A stretch of DNA of 64,000 bases from Streptomyces longhuiensis (GTDB lineage: Bacteria > Actinomycetota > Actinomycetes > Streptomycetales > Streptomycetaceae). Every line of letters starts with the position of its first letter. Positions within the stretch are counted from its first letter, which is position 1. The position numbers and the translations under genes are program-made. The notes beneath the pieces are model-generated. The model did not search any database. It had not been told where the DNA came from and worked only from the letters and a program-made list of their open reading frames with translations. Where the stretch lies: positions 5,658,001-5,722,000 of the forward strand of contig NZ_CP085173.1 of assembly GCF_020616555.1 (NCBI RefSeq). Reading direction: 5' to 3'. Of the stretch, positions 24,215 to 37,320 are shown in pieces.

Positions 24215-27200
24215 TTGGCCGCCTCGCGCACTGCCTCGACCGCGAATACGAACAACGGCGCCAGCACCGCCCCGCTGCGCATTTCCTTTGCAAAGATCAA
24301 GGAGCCCCTCGAGGTTCCGAACCTTCTTGCGCTGCAGACCGAAAGCTTCGACTGGCTGCTCGGCAACGACGCGTGGAAGGCTCGTGTCGAGGCGGCTCTG
24401 GAAAGCGGACAGGACGTCCCCAGGAAGTCCGGTCTGGAGGAGATCTTCGAGGAGATCTCCCCGATCGAGGACTTCTCAGGGTCGATGTCCCTGACGTTCC
24501 GCGACCACCGTTTCGAGCCGCCGAAGAACTCGATCGACGAGTGCAAGGAGCGCGACTTCACGTTCGGCGCCCCGCTCTTCGTCACCGCCGAGTTCACCAA
24601 CAACGAGACCGGCGAGATCAAGTCCCAGACGGTCTTCATGGGCGACTTCCCGCTCATGACCAACAAGGGCACCTTCGTCATCAACGGCACCGAGCGTGTC
24701 GTTGTGTCGCAGCTCGTCCGCTCGCCGGGCGTCTACTTCGACTCCTCGATCGACAAGACGTCCGACAAGGACATCTTCTCGGCCAAGGTCATCCCGTCCC
24801 GGGGTGCCTGGCTCGAGATGGAGATCGACAAGCGCGACATGGTCGGTGTCCGCATCGACCGCAAGCGCAAGCAGTCCGTCACCGTTCTCCTGAAGGCTCT
24901 CGGTTGGACGACCGAGCAGATCCTCGAGGAGTTCGGCGAGTACGAGTCCATGCGCGCCACCCTGGAGAAGGACCACACCCAGGGCCAGGACGACGCGCTC
25001 CTCGACATCTACCGCAAGCTGCGTCCGGGCGAGCCGCCGACCCGTGAGGCCGCGCAGACGCTGCTCGAGAACCTCTACTTCAACCCCAAGCGCTACGACC
25101 TCGCGAAGGTCGGCCGCTACAAGGTCAACAAGAAGCTGGGCGGCGAAGCCCCGCTGGACGCCGGCGTCCTGACCGTCGAGGACATCATCTCGTCGATCAA
25201 GTACCTGGTGAAGCTGCACGCCGGTGAGACCGAGACCGTCGGCGACAGCGGTGTCTCGATCGTCGTCGAGACCGACGACATCGACCACTTCGGCAACCGT
25301 CGTCTGCGTAACGTCGGCGAGCTCATCCAGAACCAGGTCCGCACGGGTCTGGCTCGTATGGAGCGCGTCGTCCGCGAGCGCATGACGACTCAGGACGTCG
25401 AGGCGATCACGCCGCAGACCCTGATCAACATTCGGCCGGTCGTCGCCTCCATCAAGGAGTTCTTCGGCACCAGCCAGCTGTCGCAGTTCATGGACCAGAA
25501 CAACCCGCTGTCGGGTCTCACCCACAAGCGCCGCCTGTCGGCTCTTGGCCCGGGTGGTCTCTCCCGTGAGCGGGCCGGCTTCGAGGTCCGTGACGTGCAC
25601 CCGTCTCACTACGGCCGCATGTGCCCGATCGAGACGCCTGAAGGCCCGAACATCGGTCTGATCGGTTCGCTGGCTTCCTACGGTCGCGTCAACGCGTTCG
25701 GCTTCGTCGAGACGCCGTACCGCAAGGTCGTCGAGGGCGTCGTCACCGACGACGTCGACTACCTGACCGCGGACGAGGAAGACCGCTTCGTGATCGCCCA
25801 GGCCAACGCCGGCCTCGGCGAGGACATGCGGTTCACCGAGAACCGCGTCCTGGTCCGCCGCCGTGGCGGCGAGATCGACTACATCCCGGGCGACGACGTC
25901 GACTACATGGACGTCTCGCCGCGCCAGATGGTGTCGGTCGCGACCGCGATGATCCCGTTCCTCGAGCACGACGACGCCAACCGTGCCCTCATGGGCGCGA
26001 ACATGATGCGTCAGGCCGTGCCGCTGATTAAGTCCGAGGCGCCGCTCGTCGGCACGGGCATGGAGTACCGCTGCGCCACTGACGCGGGCGACGTGCTCAA
26101 GGCGGAGAAGGACGGTGTGGTCCAGGAGGTTTCCGCGGACTACATCACCACCGCCAACGACGACGGCACGTACACCACGTACCGCCTCGCGAAGTTCTCG
26201 CGCTCCAACCAGGGCACCTCCGTCAACCAGAAGGTTGTCGTGGACGAGGGCGCCCGCGTGATCGAGGGCCAGGTCCTGGCCGACGGTCCCGCGACCGAGA
26301 ACGGCGAGATGGCGCTCGGCAAGAACCTGCTCGTGGCGTTCATGCCGTGGGAGGGTCACAACTACGAGGACGCGATCATCCTGTCGCAGCGCCTCGTGCA
26401 GGACGACGTCCTCTCCTCGATCCACATCGAGGAGCACGAGGTCGACGCCCGTGACACCAAGCTCGGCCCGGAGGAGATCACCCGGGACATCCCGAACGTC
26501 TCCGAAGAGGTCCTCGCCGACCTCGACGAGCGCGGCATCATCCGTATCGGTGCCGAGGTCGTCGCCGGCGACATCCTCGTCGGCAAGGTCACGCCCAAGG
26601 GTGAGACCGAGCTGACGCCCGAGGAGCGCCTGCTCCGCGCGATCTTCGGTGAGAAGGCGCGCGAGGTGCGCGACACCTCGCTGAAGGTGCCGCACGGTGA
26701 GATCGGCAAGGTCATCGGCGTCCGCGTCTTCGACCGTGAAGAGGGCGACGAGCTGCCGCCGGGCGTGAACCAGCTGGTTCGTGTCTACGTGGCGCAGAAG
26801 CGCAAGATCACGGACGGTGACAAGCTCGCCGGCCGCCACGGCAACAAGGGTGTTATCTCGAAGATCCTTCCGATCGAGGACATGCCGTTCCTCGAGGACG
26901 GAACTCCGGTCGACATCATCCTCAACCCGCTGGGTGTGCCGTCCCGAATGAACCCGGGACAGGTCCTGGAGATCCACCTCGGCTGGCTCGCCAGCCGCGG
27001 CTGGGACGTCTCCGGCCTCGGTGACGAGTGGGCCCAGCGCCTGCAGGCCATCGGCGCCGACCAGGTCGCCCCCGGTACCAACGTCGCGACCCCGGTCTTC
27101 GACGGTGCCCGTGAGGACGAGATCTCCGGTCTCTTCGAGGCCACGATCCCGAACCGCGACGGTGACCGTCTGGTCCAGCCGTCCGGCAAGGCCAACCTGT

Positions 27201-27700
27201 TCGACGGCCGCTCCGGTGAGCCGTTCCCGGACCCGATCTCGATCGGGTACATGTACATCCTCAAGCTGCACCACCTGGTCGACGACAAGCTCCACGCGCG
27301 TTCGACCGGTCCGTACTCCATGATCACCCAGCAGCCGCTGGGTGGTAAGGCTCAGTTCGGTGGCCAGCGATTCGGTGAGATGGAGGTGTGGGCGCTTGAG
27401 GCTTACGGTGCCGCGTACGCCCTCCAGGAGCTCCTGACGATCAAGTCCGACGACGTGACCGGCCGCGTGAAGGTCTACGAGGCCATCGTCAAGGGCGAGA
27501 ACATTCCCGAGCCGGGCATTCCCGAGTCCTTCAAGGTGCTCATCAAGGAAATGCAGTCGCTCTGCCTCAACGTGGAGGTGCTGTCCTCGGACGGCATGTC
27601 CATCGAGATGCGCGACACCGACGAGGACGTCTTCCGCGCGGCGGAGGAGCTCGGTATCGACCTGTCCCGGCGCGAGCCGAGCAGCGTCGAAGAGGTCTGA
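24215..27700 (+). CDS. rpoB: RNA polymerase beta subunit
   Basis: 1161 aa from TTG 24215, preceded by GGAAGGA at 7 nt. This start gives [18 protein letters not shown], the N-terminus known for Streptomyces RpoB; GTG 24185 would add ten residues and has a worse SD. The rifampicin region is wild type ([33 protein letters not shown] in two parts: [10 protein letters not shown] and [10 protein letters not shown]). The active-site flap and [25 protein letters not shown] C-terminal block are intact. It forms the catalytic cleft with RpoC. Confidence 0.98.
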   Translation: MAASRTASTANTNNGASTAPLRISFAKIKEPLEVPNLLALQTESFDWLLGNDAWKARVEAALESGQDVPRKSGLEEIFEEISPIEDFSGSMSLTFRDHRFEPPKNSIDECKERDFTFGAPLFVTAEFTNNETGEIKSQTVFMGDFPLMTNKGTFVINGTERVVVSQLVRSPGVYFDSSIDKTSDKDIFSAKVIPSRGAWLEMEIDKRDMVGVRIDRKRKQSVTVLLKALGWTTEQILEEFGEYESMRATLEKDHTQGQDDALLDIYRKLRPGEPPTREAAQTLLENLYFNPKRYDLAKVGRYKVNKKLGGEAPLDAGVLTVEDIISSIKYLVKLHAGETETVGDSGVSIVVETDDIDHFGNRRLRNVGELIQNQVRTGLARMERVVRERMTTQDVEAITPQTLINIRPVVASIKEFFGTSQLSQFMDQNNPLSGLTHKRRLSALGPGGLSRERAGFEVRDVHPSHYGRMCPIETPEGPNIGLIGSLASYGRVNAFGFVETPYRKVVEGVVTDDVDYLTADEEDRFVIAQANAGLGEDMRFTENRVLVRRRGGEIDYIPGDDVDYMDVSPRQMVSVATAMIPFLEHDDANRALMGANMMRQAVPLIKSEAPLVGTGMEYRCATDAGDVLKAEKDGVVQEVSADYITTANDDGTYTTYRLAKFSRSNQGTSVNQKVVVDEGARVIEGQVLADGPATENGEMALGKNLLVAFMPWEGHNYEDAIILSQRLVQDDVLSSIHIEEHEVDARDTKLGPEEITRDIPNVSEEVLADLDERGIIRIGAEVVAGDILVGKVTPKGETELTPEERLLRAIFGEKAREVRDTSLKVPHGEIGKVIGVRVFDREEGDELPPGVNQLVRVYVAQKRKITDGDKLAGRHGNKGVISKILPIEDMPFLEDGTPVDIILNPLGVPSRMNPGQVLEIHLGWLASRGWDVSGLGDEWAQRLQAIGADQVAPGTNVATPVFDGAREDEISGLFEATIPNRDGDRLVQPSGKANLFDGRSGEPFPDPISIGYMYILKLHHLVDDKLHARSTGPYSMITQQPLGGKAQFGGQRFGEMEVWALEAYGAAYALQELLTIKSDDVTGRVKVYEAIVKGENIPEPGIPESFKVLIKEMQSLCLNVEVLSSDGMSIEMRDTDEDVFRAAEELGIDLSRREPSSVEEV

Positions 27701-27710
27701 CGGGCCTGGT

Positions 27711-27735
27711 CGGGGGCTCCCACAAGGAGCCCCCG
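27711..27735 (+). other. hairpin between rpoB and rpoC
   Basis: A perfect 10-bp stem, CGGGGGCTCC (27711-27720) with GGAGCCCCCG (27726-27735), and 5-nt loop, without a T tract. It may be a partial terminator or an RNA-processing signal in the rpoBC message. Confidence 0.6.
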
Positions 27736-27824
27736 GCCATCCCCGGGACCGTTCAGACCATGATGAAGCGCCTTATTTCTCGCTAACGCGAGGGGCACAA
27801 CCCCGAAAGAGGGATTGACGCACA

Positions 27825-31724
<3,900 letters not shown>

Positions 31725-31742
31725 GGCGTACGTCTGACGAAG

Positions 31743-31780
31743 GGCGCCCACTCCGTTTTTACGGGGTGGGCGCCTTTTCG
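31743..31780. terminator. terminator shared by rpoC and the leftward cluster
   Basis: GGCGCCCACTCCGT (31743-31756) pairs with its complement (31761-31774, one G-U) around TTTT, followed by TTTT. It sits between convergent rpoC and the M48 protease gene (stop at 31785), so it can serve both directions. Confidence 0.85.
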
Positions 31781-31784
31781 TGTT

Positions 31785-32798
31785 TCAGCGCAGGCCGTCG
31801 AGGTGTGCCTGGAGATGGTGCAGCCGGGTGTGTACATCGGGGTGTGAGGCGAGGAGCCGGGCGATCATTCCGGGCCTCTCCACATGAAGACCCCGAGACA
31901 TCGCAGAGGCGTGCTCTCTGCCGTGTTCTCTCGCCAGGACAGCCATGAGCTGCGGAGCGAAGCCCAGAGCTGCGGCATGCTCATCGGCCCGTAACTCGGA
32001 GCGGCGCGAGACGGCAGCCACCAGATAGGGCGTGACCAGGGGGAGGAACACGAGGCCATAGGTAGCTGTCGCCAGTGCGACCGCGGAGGCGCCGATCAGG
32101 CCGAGCAGCACGGCGGCGACTCCAACGGACAGACGGTCGGCGTACGAGGCCAGCCGTCGCACCAGGCGCCACGCGAGACGACCGGGTAACGCGTACCAAT
32201 AGGTCAGTAGCGAGACCCAGGCATGCCCGCTGGTGTGGTGTCCGAGTTCGTGAGCCAGCACGCCGCCGAGCTGGGCGGTGGGCAGCTCGGCCAGCGAGTG
32301 GCTGGTGACGCCGACGATGTGGCCTGCGGCGGCCATGGCATTGATGTCGTCGCTGTCCTCGACCCAGAGTTGATATGCGTTCCCGTCCACACCGGCCCGG
32401 GCTGTCACCTCCTGCCAGACGGGCTTCAGCCGTTGTCGCTCGTCAGGGGTCGGGTAACGGAGGCCGAACAGCCATCGGGCCATCGCCCGCTCACTGGGCT
32501 GGTGGAATGCCAGGGCCCCGCTCAGGGCCCAGCAGCTGACCGGGGCCCACGAGGGAACGCCGGCCAAGGCATCGACGGCGTACGACAGGAGGAAGACGAC
32601 ACCCAGGCTGAGGATCACGTGCGGGACGTGGAGGGCCAGGTTGCCGAGGGCGGTGGTGTCCGTGCTGCGCTGTCGCGCTGATATGTGGACGCGCCCGTTG
32701 CGGAGGGCGAGTTCGTCCGGGTCGACCGGGGGTGGATTCTCCGGCTTCCTCGAGTTCTCAGGACTCTCAGGAGCCTCGTACTCGTAGGGCGGGGACAT
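31785..32798 (-). CDS. M48-family membrane metalloprotease
   Basis: 337 aa from ATG 32796-32798. A Pro/Glu-rich cytosolic start is followed by two membrane helices (about 58-98), the zinc motif HELGHH at 183-188 with third ligand E268 in SRRSELRADEHAA, and a further hydrophobic pair (about 223-264) between them, the HtpX/Ste24-like layout. The catalytic residues are complete. It is last in the leftward cluster, 24 nt after the PycTM-like gene. A membrane protease beside an immune-type effector could mature or remove membrane proteins; this role is inference. Confidence 0.85.
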   Translation of the reverse strand: MSPPYEYEAPESPENSRKPENPPPVDPDELALRNGRVHISARQRSTDTTALGNLALHVPHVILSLGVVFLLSYAVDALAGVPSWAPVSCWALSGALAFHQPSERAMARWLFGLRYPTPDERQRLKPVWQEVTARAGVDGNAYQLWVEDSDDINAMAAAGHIVGVTSHSLAELPTAQLGGVLAHELGHHTSGHAWVSLLTYWYALPGRLAWRLVRRLASYADRLSVGVAAVLLGLIGASAVALATATYGLVFLPLVTPYLVAAVSRRSELRADEHAAALGFAPQLMAVLAREHGREHASAMSRGLHVERPGMIARLLASHPDVHTRLHHLQAHLDGLR

Positions 32799-32822
32799 GG
32801 CGCTCCCTTCGGGGACGGCGGT

Positions 32823-33341
32823 TCAGTCGGTGAGCAGCGATCCGGGGAGCAGCACTGCGGCACAGCCGAAGGCGAATAGGCCGATGCGGATCCACAGGTG
32901 CTTGCGGGCCGCGATCCGAGCGGTCTCGGAGAGGGCGAACAGCAGGCCGCGGGCGGGATCGCGGACGGTTTCCGCGAGGGCGGCCGTGAGGCACCCGGCT
33001 TGTGTGGCACGCCGTACATCGTCGAAGTAGGTGAGTGGCTGTCCTGGTTCCCAGCTGTTCACGCCGTAGCGGGGGACCACGGCCAGCAGCAGCGCGAAGA
33101 GTGCGGTGACCAGCGATACTGCGCCTGCCCACCACAGGACGGCGGCGTGTGCCGGAAGCCGGGCAGGGCTCCAGTTACGGTCGGCCAGGAGGCCGCCGAG
33201 TATGCCCGCCGACATGCTGAGCACGCCCACGAGCACCGTGGCTTTGGAGTCGGCGCGGGCGATCTCGCTGCGGAGATCGGTGAGGAGTTGTGTCGCGGTT
33301 CGCAGCTCCAGGTCGCCCGGTATCGGGGCGGTGGCGCTCAT
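32823..33341 (-). CDS. PycTM-like (DUF5706) three-helix membrane protein, putative cyclic-nucleotide effector
   Basis: 172 aa from ATG 33339-33341. LELRTATQLLTDLRSEIARADSKA in outline leads into TM1 (about 35-53). The conserved ADSKA (30-34) just before the first helix, then TM2 (67-89) and TM3 (149-169) with a cytosolic helical stretch between, match the Pycsar transmembrane effector domain formerly called DUF5706. In known Pycsar systems this domain is gated by a cyclic pyrimidine mononucleotide and depolarises the membrane. Its ATG overlaps the stop of the SPFH-like gene (ATGA), so translation is coupled. A cyclase-like gene lies two genes upstream. Confidence 0.72.
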   Translation of the reverse strand: MSATAPIPGDLELRTATQLLTDLRSEIARADSKATVLVGVLSMSAGILGGLLADRNWSPARLPAHAAVLWWAGAVSLVTALFALLLAVVPRYGVNSWEPGQPLTYFDDVRRATQAGCLTAALAETVRDPARGLLFALSETARIAARKHLWIRIGLFAFGCAAVLLPGSLLTD

Positions 33342-34336
33342 GCCCCCGCCTCCGGCGGCGCTTCGGCGGGCGACTGCGGGTAGGTGGGCGGGGTTTCCTC
33401 GGCGGTGGCTGGCGCCCTGAGGATGGCTGTCATTCGCTCTGCGATGAGCTTGCGCGGCTCTTCGAGTTGGTAGCTCTCCAGCCCTTTGCCCTCCAATGCC
33501 TGGTCGATCAGGTGAAGTTGGGTCTGAATGAGCGCGGCCTGATCGGATCGGAGGTGTTCCAGGACCAGATGGGTGTCGTCGGGGTGCTCGGTCAGGTGTA
33601 GTGCGAGAGCGGCGGTGCCGCCCTTGGTCAGGTGGTACTCGTAGAACTTGATCTTCTCGGCCCTGATCTGCGCCTCGTGTTCCTGGCGCATCACCGACAC
33701 CCTGTGCTCGGGCAGGGCGGCCTCCGCCTCATGTCGTGCTGTGCGCAGGCGGCTCTGGTGGGACCGTTCGGCGGCGTCGCGGCGCAGGCGTATGGAGCAG
33801 GCGGTCCGCAGGCCCTGGGCGTCGCCGGCCGGCGCGGCCGTGTCCACGGCCCTCTGTACGGCCATCTCGGCCGCGGCGCTGGCGTCGATCGTGTGCTCGC
33901 GACTTGCCCTGCGCATCGCCGGCAGGAGAGCCCGGGTGAGCAGGCCGGGCACATCGTCCTCCTGGCTTGCGACGAACCGTTCCGGATCGACGACACGCCA
34001 GGTGACGTCAGCGGTGACCTCGAACTCGAAGCTGTCGATCGCGCTGGGCAGGGGCACGCGCAGCTGGAAGGAACGGAGTTCCGTGCTCACCTCGTACAGG
34101 GCGACGTACCGCCTGACGGTGGTGGGGCGGTGGGGCGGAAGGAAGGTCTCGTACGAACCCTTCCGCGTCACGAAGACCAGTGCGTTGTCGACGCGTCCGC
34201 TGAAGCGCCGCCCGCCGAGACGGAACCGGGGTAGCTGCCAGACCGTACGGACCGGATCGGTGAACTGGGTTCGGTCGAGCGCGGGTTCGGGCTGTTCGAG
34301 CCAGTCGCGTTCGTCCCTGGAACCGGTGTCCTCCAT
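33338..34336 (-). CDS. SPFH/band-7-like protein
   Basis: 332 aa from ATG 34334-34336, with AAGGAGA 5 nt upstream. Residues about 45-175 carry an SPFH-like pattern: NALVFVTRKGSYE, LRSFQLRVPLPSAIDSFEFEV, VTWRVVDPERFV and LLPAMRRASREHTIDASAAAE. Residues about 185-245 form a charged coiled coil (RTARHEAEAALPEHRVSVMRQE part), as in stomatin/flotillin scaffolds; the tail is Pro-rich. There is no N-terminal membrane helix, so it is likely cytosolic or peripheral. It may organise the PycTM protein and M48 protease at the membrane. The assignment rests on pattern only. Confidence 0.6.
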   Translation of the reverse strand: MEDTGSRDERDWLEQPEPALDRTQFTDPVRTVWQLPRFRLGGRRFSGRVDNALVFVTRKGSYETFLPPHRPTTVRRYVALYEVSTELRSFQLRVPLPSAIDSFEFEVTADVTWRVVDPERFVASQEDDVPGLLTRALLPAMRRASREHTIDASAAAEMAVQRAVDTAAPAGDAQGLRTACSIRLRRDAAERSHQSRLRTARHEAEAALPEHRVSVMRQEHEAQIRAEKIKFYEYHLTKGGTAALALHLTEHPDDTHLVLEHLRSDQAALIQTQLHLIDQALEGKGLESYQLEEPRKLIAERMTAILRAPATAEETPPTYPQSPAEAPPEAGA

Positions 34337-34357
34337 GGTCGTCTCCTTGGTGAGGTG

Positions 34358-36436
34358 TCATCGAGGCGCGAGGGCGGACTCCAGACGCCGGGCCACCGGT
34401 GGCTTGCCCTGGTCGGAAGTGCGCACCGTGCGCAGGAGGTGGCTGACGCGCTGATGGTTCGCGGGAGTGGTCGCGAGGGTGGGCAGCAGTTCGGCGAGTG
34501 CTGCCTCGGATTCCGGATCCAGCTGGGCCGCGAGCACCCAGGTGCGCAGCACATCCAGCGCTCGCGCAGTGAGCGAGCTGTCGTTGAGCGCGGTCTCCCA
34601 GAAGATGGTCAGGTGCCGGGCGTCCGCGGGGTCGTCCGCCACCGCGGCATGGGCATACCAATCGAGGACGAGCGGACGGCCGCCGGTCTCCTCGTACTGC
34701 TCGCAGGCCTGTATGAACGCGAGCAGTGCGTGGCCGCGGACCGCGCGCCCCCTGGTGAGGTGGTCTGCCAACTCGGCGAGCACCGGACCCTGTACGGCCA
34801 GGAGCAGCAGTTCCAGAGCGTCGGCGAACTGCTGTGCCTCCTCCTCTGCGTCCTCGTCGTCGGGCTGCCGCTGCACGGCCTCGAGCAGCGCGGCAAGAGC
34901 TTCCTTGTGGTGCACCGGTCCCAGCAGGCCGTAGGTGCGGATGGCTGTCCAGCGGCGGCTCTCGTTCTCGCCCGTGCACCAGCTGTGCAGGATCTGGGCA
35001 ACCGTGGGCACGTTCAGCAGCACGGCCATGGTGAGGGCGTTGGCCGCGGTGAGCCAGGCGCCGAAGCTCTTGGAGTCGGCCCAGGGCTCGATGAGATGAG
35101 CCATGGCGGACGAGAGGTCGGCCTGGGCGAGGAGCGCGGCGGCCGCCGCCGCCCGGGTGCGGACGAGGGGGCGCCCGTCGTCCGCCAGCTGGTGGATCCA
35201 GCCGACGAGGGCGGGCCGGGCGGACGGGTGGAGATTCCATACCTCGTGCAGCAGGACCCGCGCGATCTGCCGGTCCTGGAAGGAGGCGACGAACTGCGCG
35301 AGCAGCCCCCATTCCGTGACCTCGGTCTGCATGTAGCCGTCCGCGCGGGCAAGCTGGATGCGATCTGCGCGGGAACTGCCGAAGACTCGGATGCGAGGTG
35401 GCTCGTGGGGATTCTCGATCTTCTGCAGCAGGGCGAAGAGCCGGTCTCCGAGCTCGGCCGTCACCGCGTACGGGCCTCCGTCGAAGACGGCGAGTGAGAT
35501 GAGGAACGCCTTGTCGAAGAGCGCGGGCTCGTCCTCGGTGAGCCAGCGGGTGACCTGGGCGGCCGAGGCAGCTTCTCCATAGGCTGCCAGGGACTCCTCG
35601 CTGATGTCCCCCCGGTGCAGAGAGAGCACTCGACCGGCGAACTGGGCTGTCTCGCTCGGTTGGTGAGCCCGGCCGAGGAACTCCTTCACCGGCGCGAGCC
35701 CGCGAAGCGCCGCCCATTCGGATTCCCCGGTGCTGGGCACCACGTGGGCGTACAGGATGTCCTCAGCCGATGGAGGCTCCCAGCGAACGGAAGCGATGTC
35801 ACCGAGCGCGGCCGACGGTTCGACGGTGATGACCAGGTGGCCGTGCGTACGCTCCAGCTGCTCGCGGATACCCTGCAGATGGAGCGCTCGAAGAGGCCGG
35901 CTCCGACTGGTGACCAGGTTGCACAGGACGTATCCGGTGGACTCGTCCAGCTGTTCCCGCAGTGCCGACGGGGAGGTGGTCGGCTCGAGGTCGCGCATGC
36001 GCCCGACGCCGAGCCGGTGCAGCAGCATCACCGCCGCCGAACGGCGTCCGGTGGCATGACCACCGGACACGACGACGACGCGCTCCGCCCGCAGTCGGGT
36101 GAGTGCCCGGTCGAAACTGGGGCAGGTCCGGAACACCGCCGCGAGCGCCTCCACGTCCTCGCGGGGAATGGGCCCGGAGATCGGACCCGGAGCGTCGCCT
36201 CTGCCTCCGAAGTGCTGGATCACGTTGCCCTGGACGGTGCCGCCGGTGACTCCGTACTGATCACGGCCGACCAGGCTGGAGACGAAGGACGGACCGTGCT
36301 CGATCAGATCCCGCCGCGCGGCCCAGGCCTTCTGTCGGTGTTCCTGGGCTTCCGAAGTCTCTTCCTGCTTTTCGCCCTCGTCGGGGGTGATGGCGTCGGC
36401 CGCAGGCGTTCCGCCGGCGGCGGCTTCCTCGCTCAC
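34358..36436 (-). CDS. STAND/NLR-like ATPase with helical repeats and N-terminal amyloid-like motif
   Basis: 692 aa from GTG 36434-36436, whose first bases overlap the cyclase stop (GTGA). Residues 1-50 are disordered and acidic. Residues 56-80 hold VGRDQYGVTGGTVQGN and IQHFGGRGD, nearly repeated in the cyclase tail. A P-loop-like segment VVVVSGGHATGRRSAAVML has GxxxxGRRS (125-133), Arg replacing the Walker lysine. HLVITVEPS resembles a sensor strand. From about residue 300 to the end the protein is a helical, HEAT/TPR-like solenoid rich in Leu/Ala. The layout recalls NLR-type sensors: signalling motif, NTPase, repeat sensor. No database family can be named. Confidence 0.65.
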   Translation of the reverse strand: MSEEAAAGGTPAADAITPDEGEKQEETSEAQEHRQKAWAARRDLIEHGPSFVSSLVGRDQYGVTGGTVQGNVIQHFGGRGDAPGPISGPIPREDVEALAAVFRTCPSFDRALTRLRAERVVVVSGGHATGRRSAAVMLLHRLGVGRMRDLEPTTSPSALREQLDESTGYVLCNLVTSRSRPLRALHLQGIREQLERTHGHLVITVEPSAALGDIASVRWEPPSAEDILYAHVVPSTGESEWAALRGLAPVKEFLGRAHQPSETAQFAGRVLSLHRGDISEESLAAYGEAASAAQVTRWLTEDEPALFDKAFLISLAVFDGGPYAVTAELGDRLFALLQKIENPHEPPRIRVFGSSRADRIQLARADGYMQTEVTEWGLLAQFVASFQDRQIARVLLHEVWNLHPSARPALVGWIHQLADDGRPLVRTRAAAAAALLAQADLSSAMAHLIEPWADSKSFGAWLTAANALTMAVLLNVPTVAQILHSWCTGENESRRWTAIRTYGLLGPVHHKEALAALLEAVQRQPDDEDAEEEAQQFADALELLLLAVQGPVLAELADHLTRGRAVRGHALLAFIQACEQYEETGGRPLVLDWYAHAAVADDPADARHLTIFWETALNDSSLTARALDVLRTWVLAAQLDPESEAALAELLPTLATTPANHQRVSHLLRTVRTSDQGKPPVARRLESALAPR

Positions 36437-37197
36437 CGCCGGTCCCCGCGATCGCGGAAGTCGAAGCGGAGGTCGCCGTGCACGGTGCCCCCGGCGACGC
36501 CGTACTGGTCCCTGCCGACCTGGGCGGTGCCGGGTCGAGTGTCTGGTGTGGGCCCCGGATCGGTGGCCGGGCGCGACTCCTCGGATGTGGTGCGACCGGT
36601 ACCAGCCTCGGGGGTGGTCCGGTCGGTACCGCCACCCCCGTGCACCCAGGCGACGGTCGGGCCCTCCTTCGCCTGCACGGTGACGCGATGAAACGCGTCC
36701 GGGCGTACGCCCACGGGACCGTGTCGGACGACCCCCTGATACAAGGCGTCGGACACGCAGAGCACGCTGTCCTCGTCGCGCCGGCGCAGTGCGTCGCGCA
36801 GGGGTTCCGCGTCCAGGAGGCGGCAGGCATGGTTGAGGTCCGCCCCGACCCAGCCGTCGAGTTCGTCCACGGCGACGTATCCACTCGCGAGCACGATGCG
36901 CAGACGGATTTGGGCGCTGCGCGCCATCAGCCGGTTCTTGTTGTGCAGCAGGGCGGGGGTCTCGGTGAGTAGCGTCTTGAGCAGCCCCGACACCGGCACT
37001 TGAGCGTCGATCAGCTCCATCACGGAGTCGCCGCGGTCTGCGCGCAGCCGGGACGTCTCGCCGACGTGCGCCGCCCTGAGTGTCGCGTCCGCGACGTCGT
37101 AGAGCAGGCGTCGCAGGTACGCCTGCTCCACGTTGTCGCGCTTGCCGAACTCCTCGATGTCGAAGAGCAGGATGGTGCGGTTCACGTGGTCGGTCAT
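36433..37197 (-). CDS. class III nucleotide-cyclase-like protein with C-terminal amyloid-like motif
   Basis: 254 aa from ATG 37195-37197 after GAGAGG. Residues about 6-185 match the class III cyclase fold. Metal Asp D13 is in TILLFDIEEF and D57 in RGDSVMEL; the transition-state pair N122/R126 is in GADLNHACRLLDA. The lysine that specifies adenine in adenylyl cyclases is not at its usual place before GD, so the base cannot be predicted. After a Thr/Pro-rich linker, residues 227-252 (VGRDQYGVAGGTVHGD, then FRDRGD) repeat the motif of the downstream ATPase. Pycsar cyclases belong to this fold. It may be the signal-producing enzyme for the PycTM protein. Confidence 0.75.
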   Translation of the reverse strand: MTDHVNRTILLFDIEEFGKRDNVEQAYLRRLLYDVADATLRAAHVGETSRLRADRGDSVMELIDAQVPVSGLLKTLLTETPALLHNKNRLMARSAQIRLRIVLASGYVAVDELDGWVGADLNHACRLLDAEPLRDALRRRDEDSVLCVSDALYQGVVRHGPVGVRPDAFHRVTVQAKEGPTVAWVHGGGGTDRTTPEAGTGRTTSEESRPATDPGPTPDTRPGTAQVGRDQYGVAGGTVHGDLRFDFRDRGDRR

Positions 37198-37284
37198 GTC
37201 TGCCTCTCGTCGTCCGGTCCGCTGACCAGTACGACGATGACGGGGCCGGGCCGGACCGTCAGAGGGACGACGACACCGACGAAC

Positions 37285-37300
37285 TGTGACTCCGTGCACA
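37285..37300. promoter_or_regulatory. CRP-type operator TGTGA-N6-GCACA
   Basis: It matches TGTGA-N6-TCACA in 9 of 10 positions with the exact 6-bp spacer. It lies in the 123-nt gap between the crp-like gene and the cyclase, about 90-100 nt before the cyclase start. The neighbouring Crp/Fnr protein has the E. coli CRP recognition residues, so it is the likely binder. Confidence 0.6.
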
Positions 37301-37320
37301 GAGCGCCGGGCGGCTGTGCG

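Noticed and set aside
24476..27295. Very long open frame antisense to rpoB (and a 3.9-kb one antisense to rpoC, 27783-31751)
   Set aside because: High-GC third-position bias opens the complementary frame; no SD, no family motif, and the sense genes are unmistakable.
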